This document shows, piece after piece, positions 7,176 through 13,140 of a DNA stretch of 13,140 nucleotides (its first letter is position 1; each line of letters begins with the position of its first letter). The DNA is from an uncultured Lachnospiraceae bacterium. Its GTDB lineage: Bacteria > Bacillota > Clostridia > Lachnospirales > Lachnospiraceae. The translations under genes were made by a program, and so were the position numbers. The stretch lies in assembly GCA_949051815.1 (NCBI GenBank), contig CARQVR010000078.1, positions 1-13,140 on the forward strand, written 5' to 3'. The notes under the pieces are model-generated. The model searched no databases. It saw only the letters and a list, made by a program, of their open reading frames with translations, and was not told the origin of the DNA.

Positions 7176-7906
7176 AGAGCCTCTTCACACTCCTTCTGTG
7201 CCCGCTCACGTTCAGCCTGCGACAGCCGCAGATACTCCGGCGCAAAGGCCGCGCCGTCCACCGTCCTGCCCTGCTCATAATAAAGCTGTCCCAGTGAAGC
7301 AAGCGCCGCGGCCGACTGTCTGGCCCGGTGCAGGGGCGCCGCCGTGTAAGGCACACGCATAACCTGCTCCATCCGTTCCCGGAAAACAGGCACACCGTCT
7401 CCCAAAAATATGACACTCCTGTCAAGCCTGTTCAGCTCCTCAGCAATCTCGTCAAAGGAGACGGCGCACTGCTGTCTGATAACATGCATGTCATATACAA
7501 ACCGGCCGGTCTGGTCCGGAAGAAATTCATAAATTCCCGTATATACCTGATTTCTCCGTGCGTCCATGATCGGGCACACCAGATCCTTTGCGCCGTACAT
7601 CTGAAAGGCAAGTCCGTCCACCGTCGGCACCGGAATAACCGGCTTGCCGAGGGCAAATGCCAGCCCCTTCGCCGTGGCCGAACCGATCCGCAGCCCGGTA
7701 AAGGATCCCGGCCCCGCCGCCACCGCTATGGCGTCCACCGTGGTAAGATCCAGCTCCACCATCCTGCCAATCTCGTCCAGCATGGGCAGAAGCGTCTGGG
7801 AGTGCGTCTTCTTGTACTGCACGGTATATTCCGCAATTAAGTTGTCATCCTCCGCCAGTGCCACAGAAGCCACCAGACCGGAGCTGTCAAGCGCTATGAT
7901 TTTCAA
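7172..7906 (-). CDS. tsaB: t6A biosynthesis scaffold protein TsaB
   Basis: 244-residue ASKHA-fold partner that binds TsaD and is required with TsaE for t6A37 formation. It has the family start (KIIALDSSGLVASVAL), KKTHSQTLLPMLDEI, AVAAGPGSFTGLRIG at about residues 63-77, KGLAFALGKPVIPVPTVDGLA, and CPIMDARRNQVYTGIY. The start codon is TTG (7906-7904). The frame upstream is open back to the tsaE stop and contains no ATG or GTG, so TTG is forced by the conserved N-terminus. The only purine-rich sequence near it is GGGGCGG about 5 bases upstream, a weaker site than its neighbours have, which may keep expression low. It lies 87 bases after tsaE and overlaps rimI by 4. Confidence 0.94.
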   Translation of the reverse strand: MKIIALDSSGLVASVALAEDDNLIAEYTVQYKKTHSQTLLPMLDEIGRMVELDLTTVDAIAVAAGPGSFTGLRIGSATAKGLAFALGKPVIPVPTVDGLAFQMYGAKDLVCPIMDARRNQVYTGIYEFLPDQTGRFVYDMHVIRQQCAVSFDEIAEELNRLDRSVIFLGDGVPVFRERMEQVMRVPYTAAPLHRARQSAAALASLGQLYYEQGRTVDGAAFAPEYLRLSQAERERAQKECEEAL

Positions 7907-7993
7907 GTCGCCGCCCCGCTTTCCTTCCCCAAAATCAATTCTATGCCATTCCTTTTCGCATCCCCGCGTAAAAACACAGCGGACGCCTCCCTC

Positions 7994-8422
7994 TTACCGC
8001 TCCACCACAATCCGGCGGTAGTCAAACCCTTGCGACAAATCTTTCCCGATGGTGACCCTGATACAATCCTCCGGCAGAATCTCCCGGATCAGGTCCGCCC
8101 ACTCGATCAGACAAACGCCCTCCCCGTAAAAACAGTCCTCATAGCCGATCTCCTCCATTTCCGCCGGATCACCGATGCGGTACACGTCGAAGTGGTGGAG
8201 GGAAAGCCTGCCCTCCTCATAGCTTTGCAGGATGGTAAAGGTGGGGCTGTTCACCGGCTCCGTGATGCCAAGCCCGGCCGCAAAGCCCTGTGTAAACACG
8301 GTCTTTCCCACACCCAGATCGCCGGTCAGCGTATAAATCTCCCCGGGAACGGCTCTCTCCCCCAGAAACTTTCCATATGCAAATGTATCTGCCGCGCTGC
8401 GGCTCTCTATCGTTTCTGTCAT
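7994..8422 (-). CDS. tsaE: tRNA t6A biosynthesis ATPase TsaE
   Basis: 142-residue P-loop ATPase that cycles the TsaB-TsaD complex during t6A synthesis. The Walker A motif GDLGVGKT spans residues 34-41. The family segments SPTFTILQSYE, LHHFDVYRI (Asp79) and LIEWAD (Glu107) follow in order. Length is usual for TsaE. The frame can be extended to a GTG at 8452, but I start at the ATG at 8422 because GGGAG lies 5 bases upstream and the family begins near this point. The leader contains a 12-base palindrome TTCTGTGCAGAA (8436-8447), a possible protein-binding site. No clear promoter was found in the 132 bases before it, so it may be read from the YcxB-like gene. Confidence 0.94.
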   Translation of the reverse strand: MTETIESRSAADTFAYGKFLGERAVPGEIYTLTGDLGVGKTVFTQGFAAGLGITEPVNSPTFTILQSYEEGRLSLHHFDVYRIGDPAEMEEIGYEDCFYGEGVCLIEWADLIREILPEDCIRVTIGKDLSQGFDYRRIVVER

Positions 8423-8463
8423 ATTTTCTCCCGCCTTCTGTGCAGAAAACACCTGTATGTTAA

Positions 8464-8500
8464 GGCATTCTCACACACGGCTTAGAAATTCCAGGATGCC
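8464..8500 (-). other. Hairpin between the YcxB-like gene and tsaE, possibly a remnant of the 9131-9244 element
   Basis: The arms GGCATCCT (8500-8493) and AGAATGCC (8471-8464) pair with one mismatch around a 21-base loop. The sequence shares GAGAATGCCT with the terminal hairpin, and GTGTGAGAA with the outer stem, of the larger structured element at 9131-9244. There is no T-tract after it, so it is not a standard terminator. The relationship is suggestive only. Confidence 0.35.
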
Positions 8501-8554
8501 ATGCGGTCTTCGCAGCCAAACCTCCGCTGCCGGGTATCGAAACTTCTTCCCGCG

Positions 8555-9034
8555 CTAACCGCGGATTTTCACCTTCTTCGGCGGCATGTGGGTGGAAATA
8601 ATCTCGATCGTTTTCATCTTCCTGTCCCCCAAATCCTTTTTGGGAAAAATGCAGGCGTTCACCGCCGTGGTATATACCACAATGCTCTTTGGCGTGGAAA
8701 CAGCCTTTACCATACCGTCCCATGCCATCTGTTCCGTAACGCCGTTCTGCGATACCTGTATGCCCTCATCCGACAGTCTGTAGTGCAGCGGCTTCTGAAA
8801 GGCCGGGTTGCTTTTCGCCTGCGCAGCCGCCCGCAAAAAGAGCGTCCACGGCAGATACAGCAGGATCACCAGCGCGATAATCAGGATCAGCGGCTGTCTG
8901 TTCGCCGTAAAAAGAAACAGCATCAGCACACCTACAAGCGTCCCCATCAATCCGGGCAGCCGCGAATAGGTGTGCTGAAGCATATAATCATATAAAATAT
9001 TGGGTGTTATTTTAACATCAAATTCGATTTCCAT
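8555..9034 (-). CDS. YcxB-like family membrane protein
   Basis: 159-residue protein. The N-terminal MEIEFDVKITPNILYDYMLQHTYS is typical of YcxB-like proteins. Two transmembrane helices follow (about residues 28-45 and 47-68, rich in Leu/Ile/Val with TLFL at the end). The C-terminal cytoplasmic beta-rich domain has LSDEGIQVSQNGVTEQMAWDGMVKAV and a stretch VVYTTAVNACIFPKKDL, the YcxB C-terminal signature. The role of this family is not established. The reading frame extends upstream to 9109, but those residues look unlike the family and overlap the promoter, so 9034 is the start. Unlike nearly all other genes here it has no ribosome binding site. Confidence 0.82.
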   Translation of the reverse strand: MEIEFDVKITPNILYDYMLQHTYSRLPGLMGTLVGVLMLFLFTANRQPLILIIALVILLYLPWTLFLRAAAQAKSNPAFQKPLHYRLSDEGIQVSQNGVTEQMAWDGMVKAVSTPKSIVVYTTAVNACIFPKKDLGDRKMKTIEIISTHMPPKKVKIRG

Positions 9035-9044
9035 ACTGAAATCT

Positions 9045-9072
9045 ATTATACTAAAATTCAGACAAAGTGCAA
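9045..9072 (-). promoter_or_regulatory. Promoter of the YcxB-like gene, almost touching the start codon
   Basis: On the minus strand there is TTGCAC (9072-9067), a 16-base spacer and a perfect TATAAT (9050-9045). Transcription would begin around 9038-9037, only 3-5 bases before the ATG at 9034. No Shine-Dalgarno sequence is present between TATAAT and the ATG (AGATTTCAGT). Confidence 0.6.
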
Positions 9073-9130
9073 GAAAAATATTCGACATTTCAACACGGCG
9101 CGACATCATCCCTAAATTTCAAATCAATGC

Positions 9131-9244
9131 GGAGAATGCCGTTTTTCAGGCATTCTCCTGTGTGAGAAGGAGTTGCGAAGCAACTCATAGAGTTTCTTGG
9201 CGTCCCGTCCTATGGCGGGACGTCTTTAGAAACTCTTCTCACAC
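9131..9244 (-). other. Multi-hairpin palindromic element directly after the permease gene
   Basis: Reading the minus strand from 9244, an outer stem GTGTGAGAAG/CTTCTCACAC (9244-9235 with 9169-9160) closes a junction of two arms. Arm one is AGTTTCT/AGAAACT (9234-9228 with 9197-9191), continued by CGTCCCG/CGGGACG (9222-9216 with 9207-9201). Arm two is GAGTTGC/GCAACTC (9186-9180 with 9176-9170) around a 3-base loop. Immediately after comes a separate perfect 10-bp hairpin GGAGAATGCC/GGCATTCTCC (9158-9149 with 9140-9131). The first paired base is the last base of the permease stop codon. No T-tract follows, so it is not a typical intrinsic terminator. It could be an mRNA 3' stabiliser, a REP/MITE-like palindromic repeat or a structured RNA. 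Confidence 0.75.
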
Positions 9245-10470
9245 TATTCATGTCTCAGCGCTTCAATCGGACTTAACTTCGCCGCCTTTTTCGCGGGATA
9301 AATACCGAAGAAAATACCCACGCCCGAGGAAAAGGCCGCCGCTATAAGCACCGTGGTAACGTTGATCTGCGCCGTAAAGCCCATGGCGCCGCAGACTGCC
9401 CTTGCTCCCAGCTCTCCCAGCACAATCCCGATCAGACCGCCAATCAGGGTGATAATACTCGCTTCCGCCAGAAACTGTAAGAGAATCGACTTCGTTCTCG
9501 CTCCAAGCGACTTGCGGATTCCGATTTCCCTCGTCCGCTCCGTCACGGACACCAGCATGATGTTCATTACGCCGATGCCGCCCACCAGCAAAGAAATCGC
9601 AGCCACGAAGGAGATAAACAGTGTCAGCATACTGAGGATCTGGTCAAATTCCGCTGTATTGTCGGCGAAGCTCTCCATCATAATTTTGTTTTCCCCGCGC
9701 ACATTATAGCGGTTTTCCATGAGATTAATGGTGTCCGCCGCCACCTGCGTCACATACTCGGAACTCTCCGCGACCACATACATATAATCAGAATCCTCAA
9801 TCCAGAAACCAAATCCGGACGCCATGGCTGTCAGCGGCATCTCCACCTGCATATATCCGCCTCCGTTCAGAGCGGCGATCAGTCCTGCCGGCGTATCCTC
9901 CCTGATGCCAACGATCCGCAAGTCCTGACTCACACCCCACAGATTCAGTTCGAAGGTCATCCCCACCACATCCGTCGTGCCAAACAAAGATCTCGCATCG
10001 CTTTCCTTGATCACGCAGACCATGCTGGCCGCCTCGTACTCACTCTGGGAAAAATACCTGCCCCTGACAATAGGCTCGCTGCCGACCGCATACTGCAGCG
10101 CCGTATTGCCGCCGTTAAGGACTGCCATAAAGTCGCCTCCCTTACGCCCCTTGGCCGTTGCGCCCCAGTAGCTGTACTGTGTCGTCGCACCCTTCACATG
10201 CTCCACCTTTTCTTTTACCAGTTCAAAATCTTCCTCCTTAAACTTTACTTCATTGCCTTCCACGTCACCGTTGACGTAAATGGCAATCAGACCGCCGCCC
10301 ATATTTTCCAGCTCGTCATTGACAGAAGCGCGCACCCCGTTACCGATGGAGATAATCATAATAACGGAGGCGATACCGATGATAATGCCCAGCATGGTGA
10401 GGGCGGAACGCCCTTTGTTCGTCTTAATATTCATTAAGGCTATTTTTATATATTCCCATATCTGTCCCAT
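9244..10470 (-). CDS. ABC transporter permease, MacB/FtsX type
   Basis: 408-residue membrane subunit of a tripartite-like exporter. The N-terminal signature NIKTNKGRSALTMLGIIIG leads into the first transmembrane helix (about residues 22-45). A large extracytoplasmic MacB-like domain spans about 46-280, and three C-terminal helices form the FtsX domain. These include SLLVGGIGVMNIMLVSVTER, the coupling signature TREIGIRKSLGA, and a last segment ending FGIYPAKKAAKLSPIEALRHE. Length is as in Gram-positive YknZ/MacB-like permeases, which lack the fused ATPase of Gram-negative MacB. GAGG stands 5 bases before the ATG. It follows the adaptor gene after 91 bases and completes the ATPase-adaptor-permease operon. 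The substrate is unknown; relatives export or resist peptides. Confidence 0.93.
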   Translation of the reverse strand: MGQIWEYIKIALMNIKTNKGRSALTMLGIIIGIASVIMIISIGNGVRASVNDELENMGGGLIAIYVNGDVEGNEVKFKEEDFELVKEKVEHVKGATTQYSYWGATAKGRKGGDFMAVLNGGNTALQYAVGSEPIVRGRYFSQSEYEAASMVCVIKESDARSLFGTTDVVGMTFELNLWGVSQDLRIVGIREDTPAGLIAALNGGGYMQVEMPLTAMASGFGFWIEDSDYMYVVAESSEYVTQVAADTINLMENRYNVRGENKIMMESFADNTAEFDQILSMLTLFISFVAAISLLVGGIGVMNIMLVSVTERTREIGIRKSLGARTKSILLQFLAEASIITLIGGLIGIVLGELGARAVCGAMGFTAQINVTTVLIAAAFSSGVGIFFGIYPAKKAAKLSPIEALRHE

Positions 10471-10500
10471 TTTTTCCTCGTCCCTTTATATTCTGTCACA

Positions 10501-10533
10501 CGGAAAAAAACAGCGTTTTCTGACATTTTTCCG
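10501..10533 (-). other. Intra-operon hairpin between adaptor and permease genes
   Basis: The arms CGGAAAAA and TTTTTCCG (8 bp, 10533-10526 with 10508-10501) enclose a second small stem CAG/CTG in the 91-base gap. The T-run lies inside the stem rather than after it, so this is unlikely to be a full terminator. It could be a partial attenuator or an RNA processing or stability site that sets the adaptor-to-permease ratio. Confidence 0.5.
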
Positions 10534-10561
10534 CGCAAAATACAGAACCGAATTTTTCGCA

Positions 10562-12169
10562 CTACGGCATCGGCATAGCCGTTACCGCCGTGCCGTCTTC
10601 AAACTCCATGCCGTTCGCCATGACTACATTTTCACCCTCCGAAAGTCCCTCTTTCACCTCGATGGCACTGTCGGACGTGACACCCGTGGTAACGCGCCGC
10701 TTTGCCACTACACCGTTTTCCTCCACATACACGAAATCGCCTTCCCTGTCGCTGTTAATCACTTCAAGGGGCACCGTAACCACGCCCTCCGCTTTCGCCA
10801 TATGGACATAGACCTTGGCTTCCACGCCAAGAAAGATGTTCTCATCCGGATTGTCGATATTGACGTCCACGCCGACTACCATGGCGCCGCTGTTATTCTG
10901 GGTCGCCATACCGTCAATTTTGCTCACCGTGCCCTCGTATGTCTTTCCGGCGATATCAATGTCCGCTTTCTGCCCGACGGCGATCTTTTCCAGATCATAC
11001 TTGGAAACACTGAGCCGTACATAAACCTTCTCCGTGCTCTCGATTGTAACCAGCTTCCCGCTCTCCGTGGGCGGCTGTCCGGCTATGGCCTCAAGCTCCG
11101 TGATCACGCCCCCGAAATCAGCTTTCAGGCCGTTCTCCACCTCGGCGATGGCGTCCAGTTTCTCCTGATTGGTCAGCTTTTCAAGGGCCGTGTCCGCCTC
11201 CAGTTTGGCCTTGCCGCCCGCATCCAGAACGCCCGACTCCGAGGATGCCTTCTGGGACTTCATCTCGGACTGGTATTCTTTATAGGAAGCAATCAGGTCT
11301 TCCACATCTTTTGCCTGTCGCTGCAAATCCCTGATCTCTTTATTATTCTGCTCCTCGTAAGCATTATACTGGGCCTGCTCCTGCAGATTCAGCAACACCT
11401 GCTCGTCGTAGGCGATCTGCGCCTTTGCAGCCTCGTCCTTCTCCTTCTTTTCCTCATCGTCGGAGTCAATCTGCTGCTCCGCCTCCCAGGCGTGCCGCTC
11501 CTCCATGCGCTGTCTCTCGTCTTCAATCATTTTCTGCTGCTCTAAAATGGACGCCTGCAAAGCCGCGCCGTTGTAAGACCAGCCTGCTCTCTTATCCTCG
11601 ATTTTCTTATTGATTTCCTTTAGCAGCTTCTCATTGTCCGCAATCTGCTGCTCCAGCACGGGAAGATTCCGGTTCGCCTCGGACAGATCGGCTATGTACT
11701 CATTATTTTTGTGCACAGAGCTTTCATAGCCGCCCTCATTGGAGGCCATCCTGTACTCCGCCGCCTGCTTTTCCTCGGACAGGGCTTTCTCGTCAAAGGT
11801 GAGGATCACATCGCCCTTTTTCACCGTATCGCCAGTCTTCACCATCACATCGCCCACCTCCACGGACAGAGGCGCGAAATAAGTTCTTGTCTCATCGCTT
11901 TTCACGGTGCCGCCGGTGCTTAAGATCTGCTCCACTTCTCCAACGGCAGCCGCCACGGTAGTCACCATCGGCGCCGTATTTTTCGCCATAAGGGAATTTC
12001 TCACAAAAAAGGCGACAACGAGAGCCGTCAGCACACCCGCGATCACCCGGCGGCGTATTTTTTTCTTCTTCTCCTTATCCATTGGTGTCTTTTCCTTTTT
12101 TGGCTTTTTTTCCGTGATCTCCACGTTTTCCGCCGTACTTTCCGTCTTACTCTCTGCCTTCCGAAACAT
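10562..12169 (-). CDS. Membrane-fusion (HlyD/MacA-type) adaptor subunit of the ABC exporter
   Basis: 535-residue adaptor that bridges the ABC permease and the outside of the cell. A long Lys/Glu-rich cytoplasmic tail (residues 1-40) leads to one transmembrane helix (about 41-56). A lipoyl-like half follows (VEVGDVMVKTGDTVKKGDVILTFD), then a very long charged helical region (about 130-340, with many Gln/Glu and a DSDDEEKKEKDE stretch) that should form the coiled-coil hairpin. The second lipoyl half, a beta-barrel (VRLSVSKYDLEKIAVGQKAD) and a membrane-proximal domain (VPLEVINSD, VTTGVTSDSAIEVKEGLSEG) complete it. Two ATGs occur, at 12175 and 12169. The second is preferred because AGGAGG is 9 bases from it and only 3 from the first. 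The gene overlaps the ATPase gene by 23 bases. YknX of Bacillus is a comparable Gram-positive protein. Confidence 0.92.
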   Translation of the reverse strand: MFRKAESKTESTAENVEITEKKPKKEKTPMDKEKKKKIRRRVIAGVLTALVVAFFVRNSLMAKNTAPMVTTVAAAVGEVEQILSTGGTVKSDETRTYFAPLSVEVGDVMVKTGDTVKKGDVILTFDEKALSEEKQAAEYRMASNEGGYESSVHKNNEYIADLSEANRNLPVLEQQIADNEKLLKEINKKIEDKRAGWSYNGAALQASILEQQKMIEDERQRMEERHAWEAEQQIDSDDEEKKEKDEAAKAQIAYDEQVLLNLQEQAQYNAYEEQNNKEIRDLQRQAKDVEDLIASYKEYQSEMKSQKASSESGVLDAGGKAKLEADTALEKLTNQEKLDAIAEVENGLKADFGGVITELEAIAGQPPTESGKLVTIESTEKVYVRLSVSKYDLEKIAVGQKADIDIAGKTYEGTVSKIDGMATQNNSGAMVVGVDVNIDNPDENIFLGVEAKVYVHMAKAEGVVTVPLEVINSDREGDFVYVEENGVVAKRRVTTGVTSDSAIEVKEGLSEGENVVMANGMEFEDGTAVTAMPMP

Positions 12170-12848
12170 TTTCATAATCCTCCTCTATTTTGCCGTCCAT
12201 AATCTTTATAACCCGCTTTGCCCTGGCCGCAATCTCATCGTCATGGGTAATCAGGATTACCGTTCTGCCCTCCTCGTGAAGCCCCCGCAGAATATCCATA
12301 ATCTCTTTGGTCGAGTTGGAGTCCAGATTTCCCGTCGGCTCGTCCGCCAGAATAATAGGCGGCGCCTGCGCGATGGCTCTGGCAATCGCCACTCTCTGCT
12401 GCTGCCCGCCGGACATTTCAGAGGGCTTGTGGGTCTTTCTCTTGCTAAGCCCTACCTTGTCGAGCGCCTTCTCTGAAAGCTCCAGCCGCTCCTTTTTTCC
12501 GACACCCCTGTAAATCAGAGGCAGCTCCACATTCTCCACCGCCGTGAGGCTGGGAATCAGATTGAACCCCTGAAAGACAAAACCGATCTCCTGATTGCGG
12601 ATATCCGAAAGCTCGTCGTCCGACATGCGGGCCACATCATGTCCGTGCAGATAATAGCTGCCGCTTGTGGGCACGTCCAGACAGCCGAGCATGTTCATCA
12701 GCGTGGATTTGCCCGAACCGGAATGCCCGATAATCGCCACGAACTCTCCTTCCCCGATTGTCAGGCTCACATGATCCAGCGCCTTCACTTCATTTTCCCC
12801 GGGATTGTAGACCTTGCAGATATCCCTGATTTCAACCAACGTCTCCAT
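12147..12848 (-). CDS. ABC transporter ATP-binding protein, MacB/LolD/YknY type
   Basis: 233-residue cytosolic ATPase driving the exporter. Walker A is GHSGSGKST (residues 41-49), with the Q-loop at Gln93 (VFQGFNLIP). The signature MSGGQQQRVAIARAI begins at 145, Walker B is IILADE (165-170), the D-loop is GNLDS, and the switch His202 is in ITHDD. The sequence features (NEVKALDHVSLTIGEGEFVAIIG, FNLIPSLTAVENVELPL) are those of the mechanotransmission ABC group that pairs with MacB/FtsX permeases. It starts at an ATG with AGGAAAG about 7 bases upstream. It is the first gene of the operon, behind a regulated promoter region and a ~100-base leader, and its 3' end carries the ribosome site of the adaptor gene. 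Confidence 0.95.
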   Translation of the reverse strand: METLVEIRDICKVYNPGENEVKALDHVSLTIGEGEFVAIIGHSGSGKSTLMNMLGCLDVPTSGSYYLHGHDVARMSDDELSDIRNQEIGFVFQGFNLIPSLTAVENVELPLIYRGVGKKERLELSEKALDKVGLSKRKTHKPSEMSGGQQQRVAIARAIAQAPPIILADEPTGNLDSNSTKEIMDILRGLHEEGRTVILITHDDEIAARAKRVIKIMDGKIEEDYENVSEGRE

Positions 12849-12954
12849 GATACTACTTTCCTTCCTTCTATGTATGCTTAAACTGTAATGTTATTCTTTT
12901 TATATAACGAAATACGTTCTCTTTTGTCTTCATCTTTTTCTTGTGTTCGTGTCC

Positions 12955-12981
12955 AGTATACCATATCACGTTTTTCTTAAA
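12955..12981 (-). promoter_or_regulatory. Promoter of the ABC exporter operon, extended -10 with no proper -35
   Basis: The minus strand has TGGTATACT, an extended -10 with TATACT at 12960-12955. The -35 position is not TTGACA-like. Instead a TTTAAG hexamer (12981-12976) lies there, in 11-bp phase with two further copies upstream. This is the arrangement expected of an activator-dependent promoter. Transcription would start near 12948, leaving a leader of about 100 bases. Confidence 0.65.
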
Positions 12982-13014
12982 AGAAGCACATCAAAATCTT
13001 AAATCATTCTTAAA
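12976..13014 (-). promoter_or_regulatory. Phased TTTAAG hexamers, probable response-regulator binding site (proximal)
   Basis: TTTAAG occurs on the minus strand at 13014-13009, 13003-12998 and 12981-12976. Spacings are 11 and 22 bases, so all three fall on the same face of the helix. The two upstream copies form a clean N5-separated direct repeat within GATTTAAG repeats. This is the geometry of OmpR/PhoB-family sites. The copy nearest the gene replaces the -35. Confidence 0.6.
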
Positions 13015-13050
13015 TCCATTTCCGTTCCATTCCTATTTTACTCCTGCATT

Positions 13051-13078
13051 CTTACAAAAATCTTACAGGAACCTTACA
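13051..13078 (-). promoter_or_regulatory. Three TGTAAG hexamers at exact 11-bp period, probable response-regulator site (distal)
   Basis: On the minus strand TGTAAG occurs at 13078-13073, 13067-13062 and 13056-13051, each separated by 5 bases. This resembles direct-repeat sites of OmpR/PhoB-family regulators, and is one base per half-site off the WalR consensus TGTWAH-N5-TGTWAH. It lies about 90-120 bases upstream of the exporter -10. The regulator gene is not in the window. Confidence 0.65.
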
Positions 13079-13132
13079 AAAAAGAAGGGGGTGTCGCAAA
13101 ATCATCAAATTAGATGATTGAGCGATACCCCC
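13078..13132 (-). terminator. Intrinsic terminator of a minus-strand gene beyond the right edge
   Basis: The arms GGGGGTATCGC (13132-13122) and GCGACACCCCC (13097-13087) pair with one mismatch. A second stem ATCATC/GATGAT lies inside a small internal loop, with apical loop TAATTT. A T-rich run TTCTTTTTT follows on the minus strand (13086-13078). The T-tract direction shows it ends transcription coming from the right, insulating the exporter promoter from the upstream unit. Confidence 0.85.
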
Positions 13133-13140
13133 GCTCTATT

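Noticed and set aside
7907..7996. tsaE and tsaB in the same reading frame, separated by one TAA and an open 87-base stretch, as a possible readthrough fusion
   Set aside because: An open stretch of fewer than 30 codons in a given frame is likely by chance, both proteins have normal family ends, and no readthrough signal is visible.
6741..8422. The tsaE-tsaB-rimI plus tsaD set as a novel gene system
   Set aside because: These are known t6A and S18-acetylation genes with a common Firmicutes arrangement, so the cluster itself is ordinary.
9131..9244. Reading the palindromic region as a CRISPR fragment or as a plain bidirectional terminator
   Set aside because: There are no regularly spaced identical repeats with spacers, and neither strand has a T-tract after a GC stem.
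10280..11545. Open frame of about 420 codons on the plus strand, opposite the adaptor and permease genes
   Set aside because: It lies antisense to two genes with clear domains, has no ribosome site, and its translation is Leu/His/Arg-rich without recognisable motifs. It arises from the codon bias of the opposite strand.
13078..13132. The long inverted repeat at the right edge as the end of an insertion sequence
   Set aside because: It has stem, loop and T-tract in terminator order. No transposase or target duplication can be seen, though the sequence beyond 13140 is not available.

Overview
The window looks like chromosomal DNA of a Gram-positive anaerobe of the class Clostridia, most likely Lachnospiraceae. 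I base this on moderate GC, strong GGAGG-type ribosome binding sites, the form of the RNase Z and YcxB-like proteins, and a Gram-positive type ABC exporter. Every gene I can support lies on the minus strand, so transcription runs from high to low coordinates. Family assignments come from reading motifs, not from a database search.

In transcription order: (1) 13132-13078 holds the terminator of a gene beyond the right edge. (2) 13078-12955 is a regulatory region with two sets of 11-bp-phased hexamers and an extended -10. (3) 12848-9244 is a three-gene exporter operon: ABC ATPase, membrane-fusion adaptor, MacB/FtsX-like permease. It ends directly in a multi-hairpin palindromic element (9244-9131). 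(4) 9034-8555 is a YcxB-like membrane protein whose promoter sits almost on its start codon. (5) 8422-6741 is tsaE, tsaB, rimI. (6) 6626-3810 is a small zinc-ribbon protein, rnz, a membrane-anchored DUF6715-type protein and tsaD. (7) 3652-2873 is ispD. (8) 2782-136 is two overlapping lipoprotein genes with repetitive linkers, the second carrying a DUF1266 domain. (9) A strong promoter then drives a tRNA-Ser(UGA) gene cut by the left edge.

The centre is a translation and RNA-maturation neighbourhood. TsaB, TsaD and TsaE together install the threonylcarbamoyl group of t6A37 on ANN-decoding tRNAs, RimI acetylates ribosomal protein S18, and RNase Z matures tRNA 3' ends. IspD supplies the MEP isoprenoid pathway. 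The exporter operon looks inducible by an OmpR/PhoB-family response regulator.

I see no CRISPR array, transposase, phage gene or defence system. The most unusual items are the structured element abutting the permease stop codon, the phased hexamer arrays, the probable leaderless YcxB-like mRNA, the repeat-linker lipoprotein pair and the duplicated tsaD tail. No intergenic stretch exceeds 300 bases.
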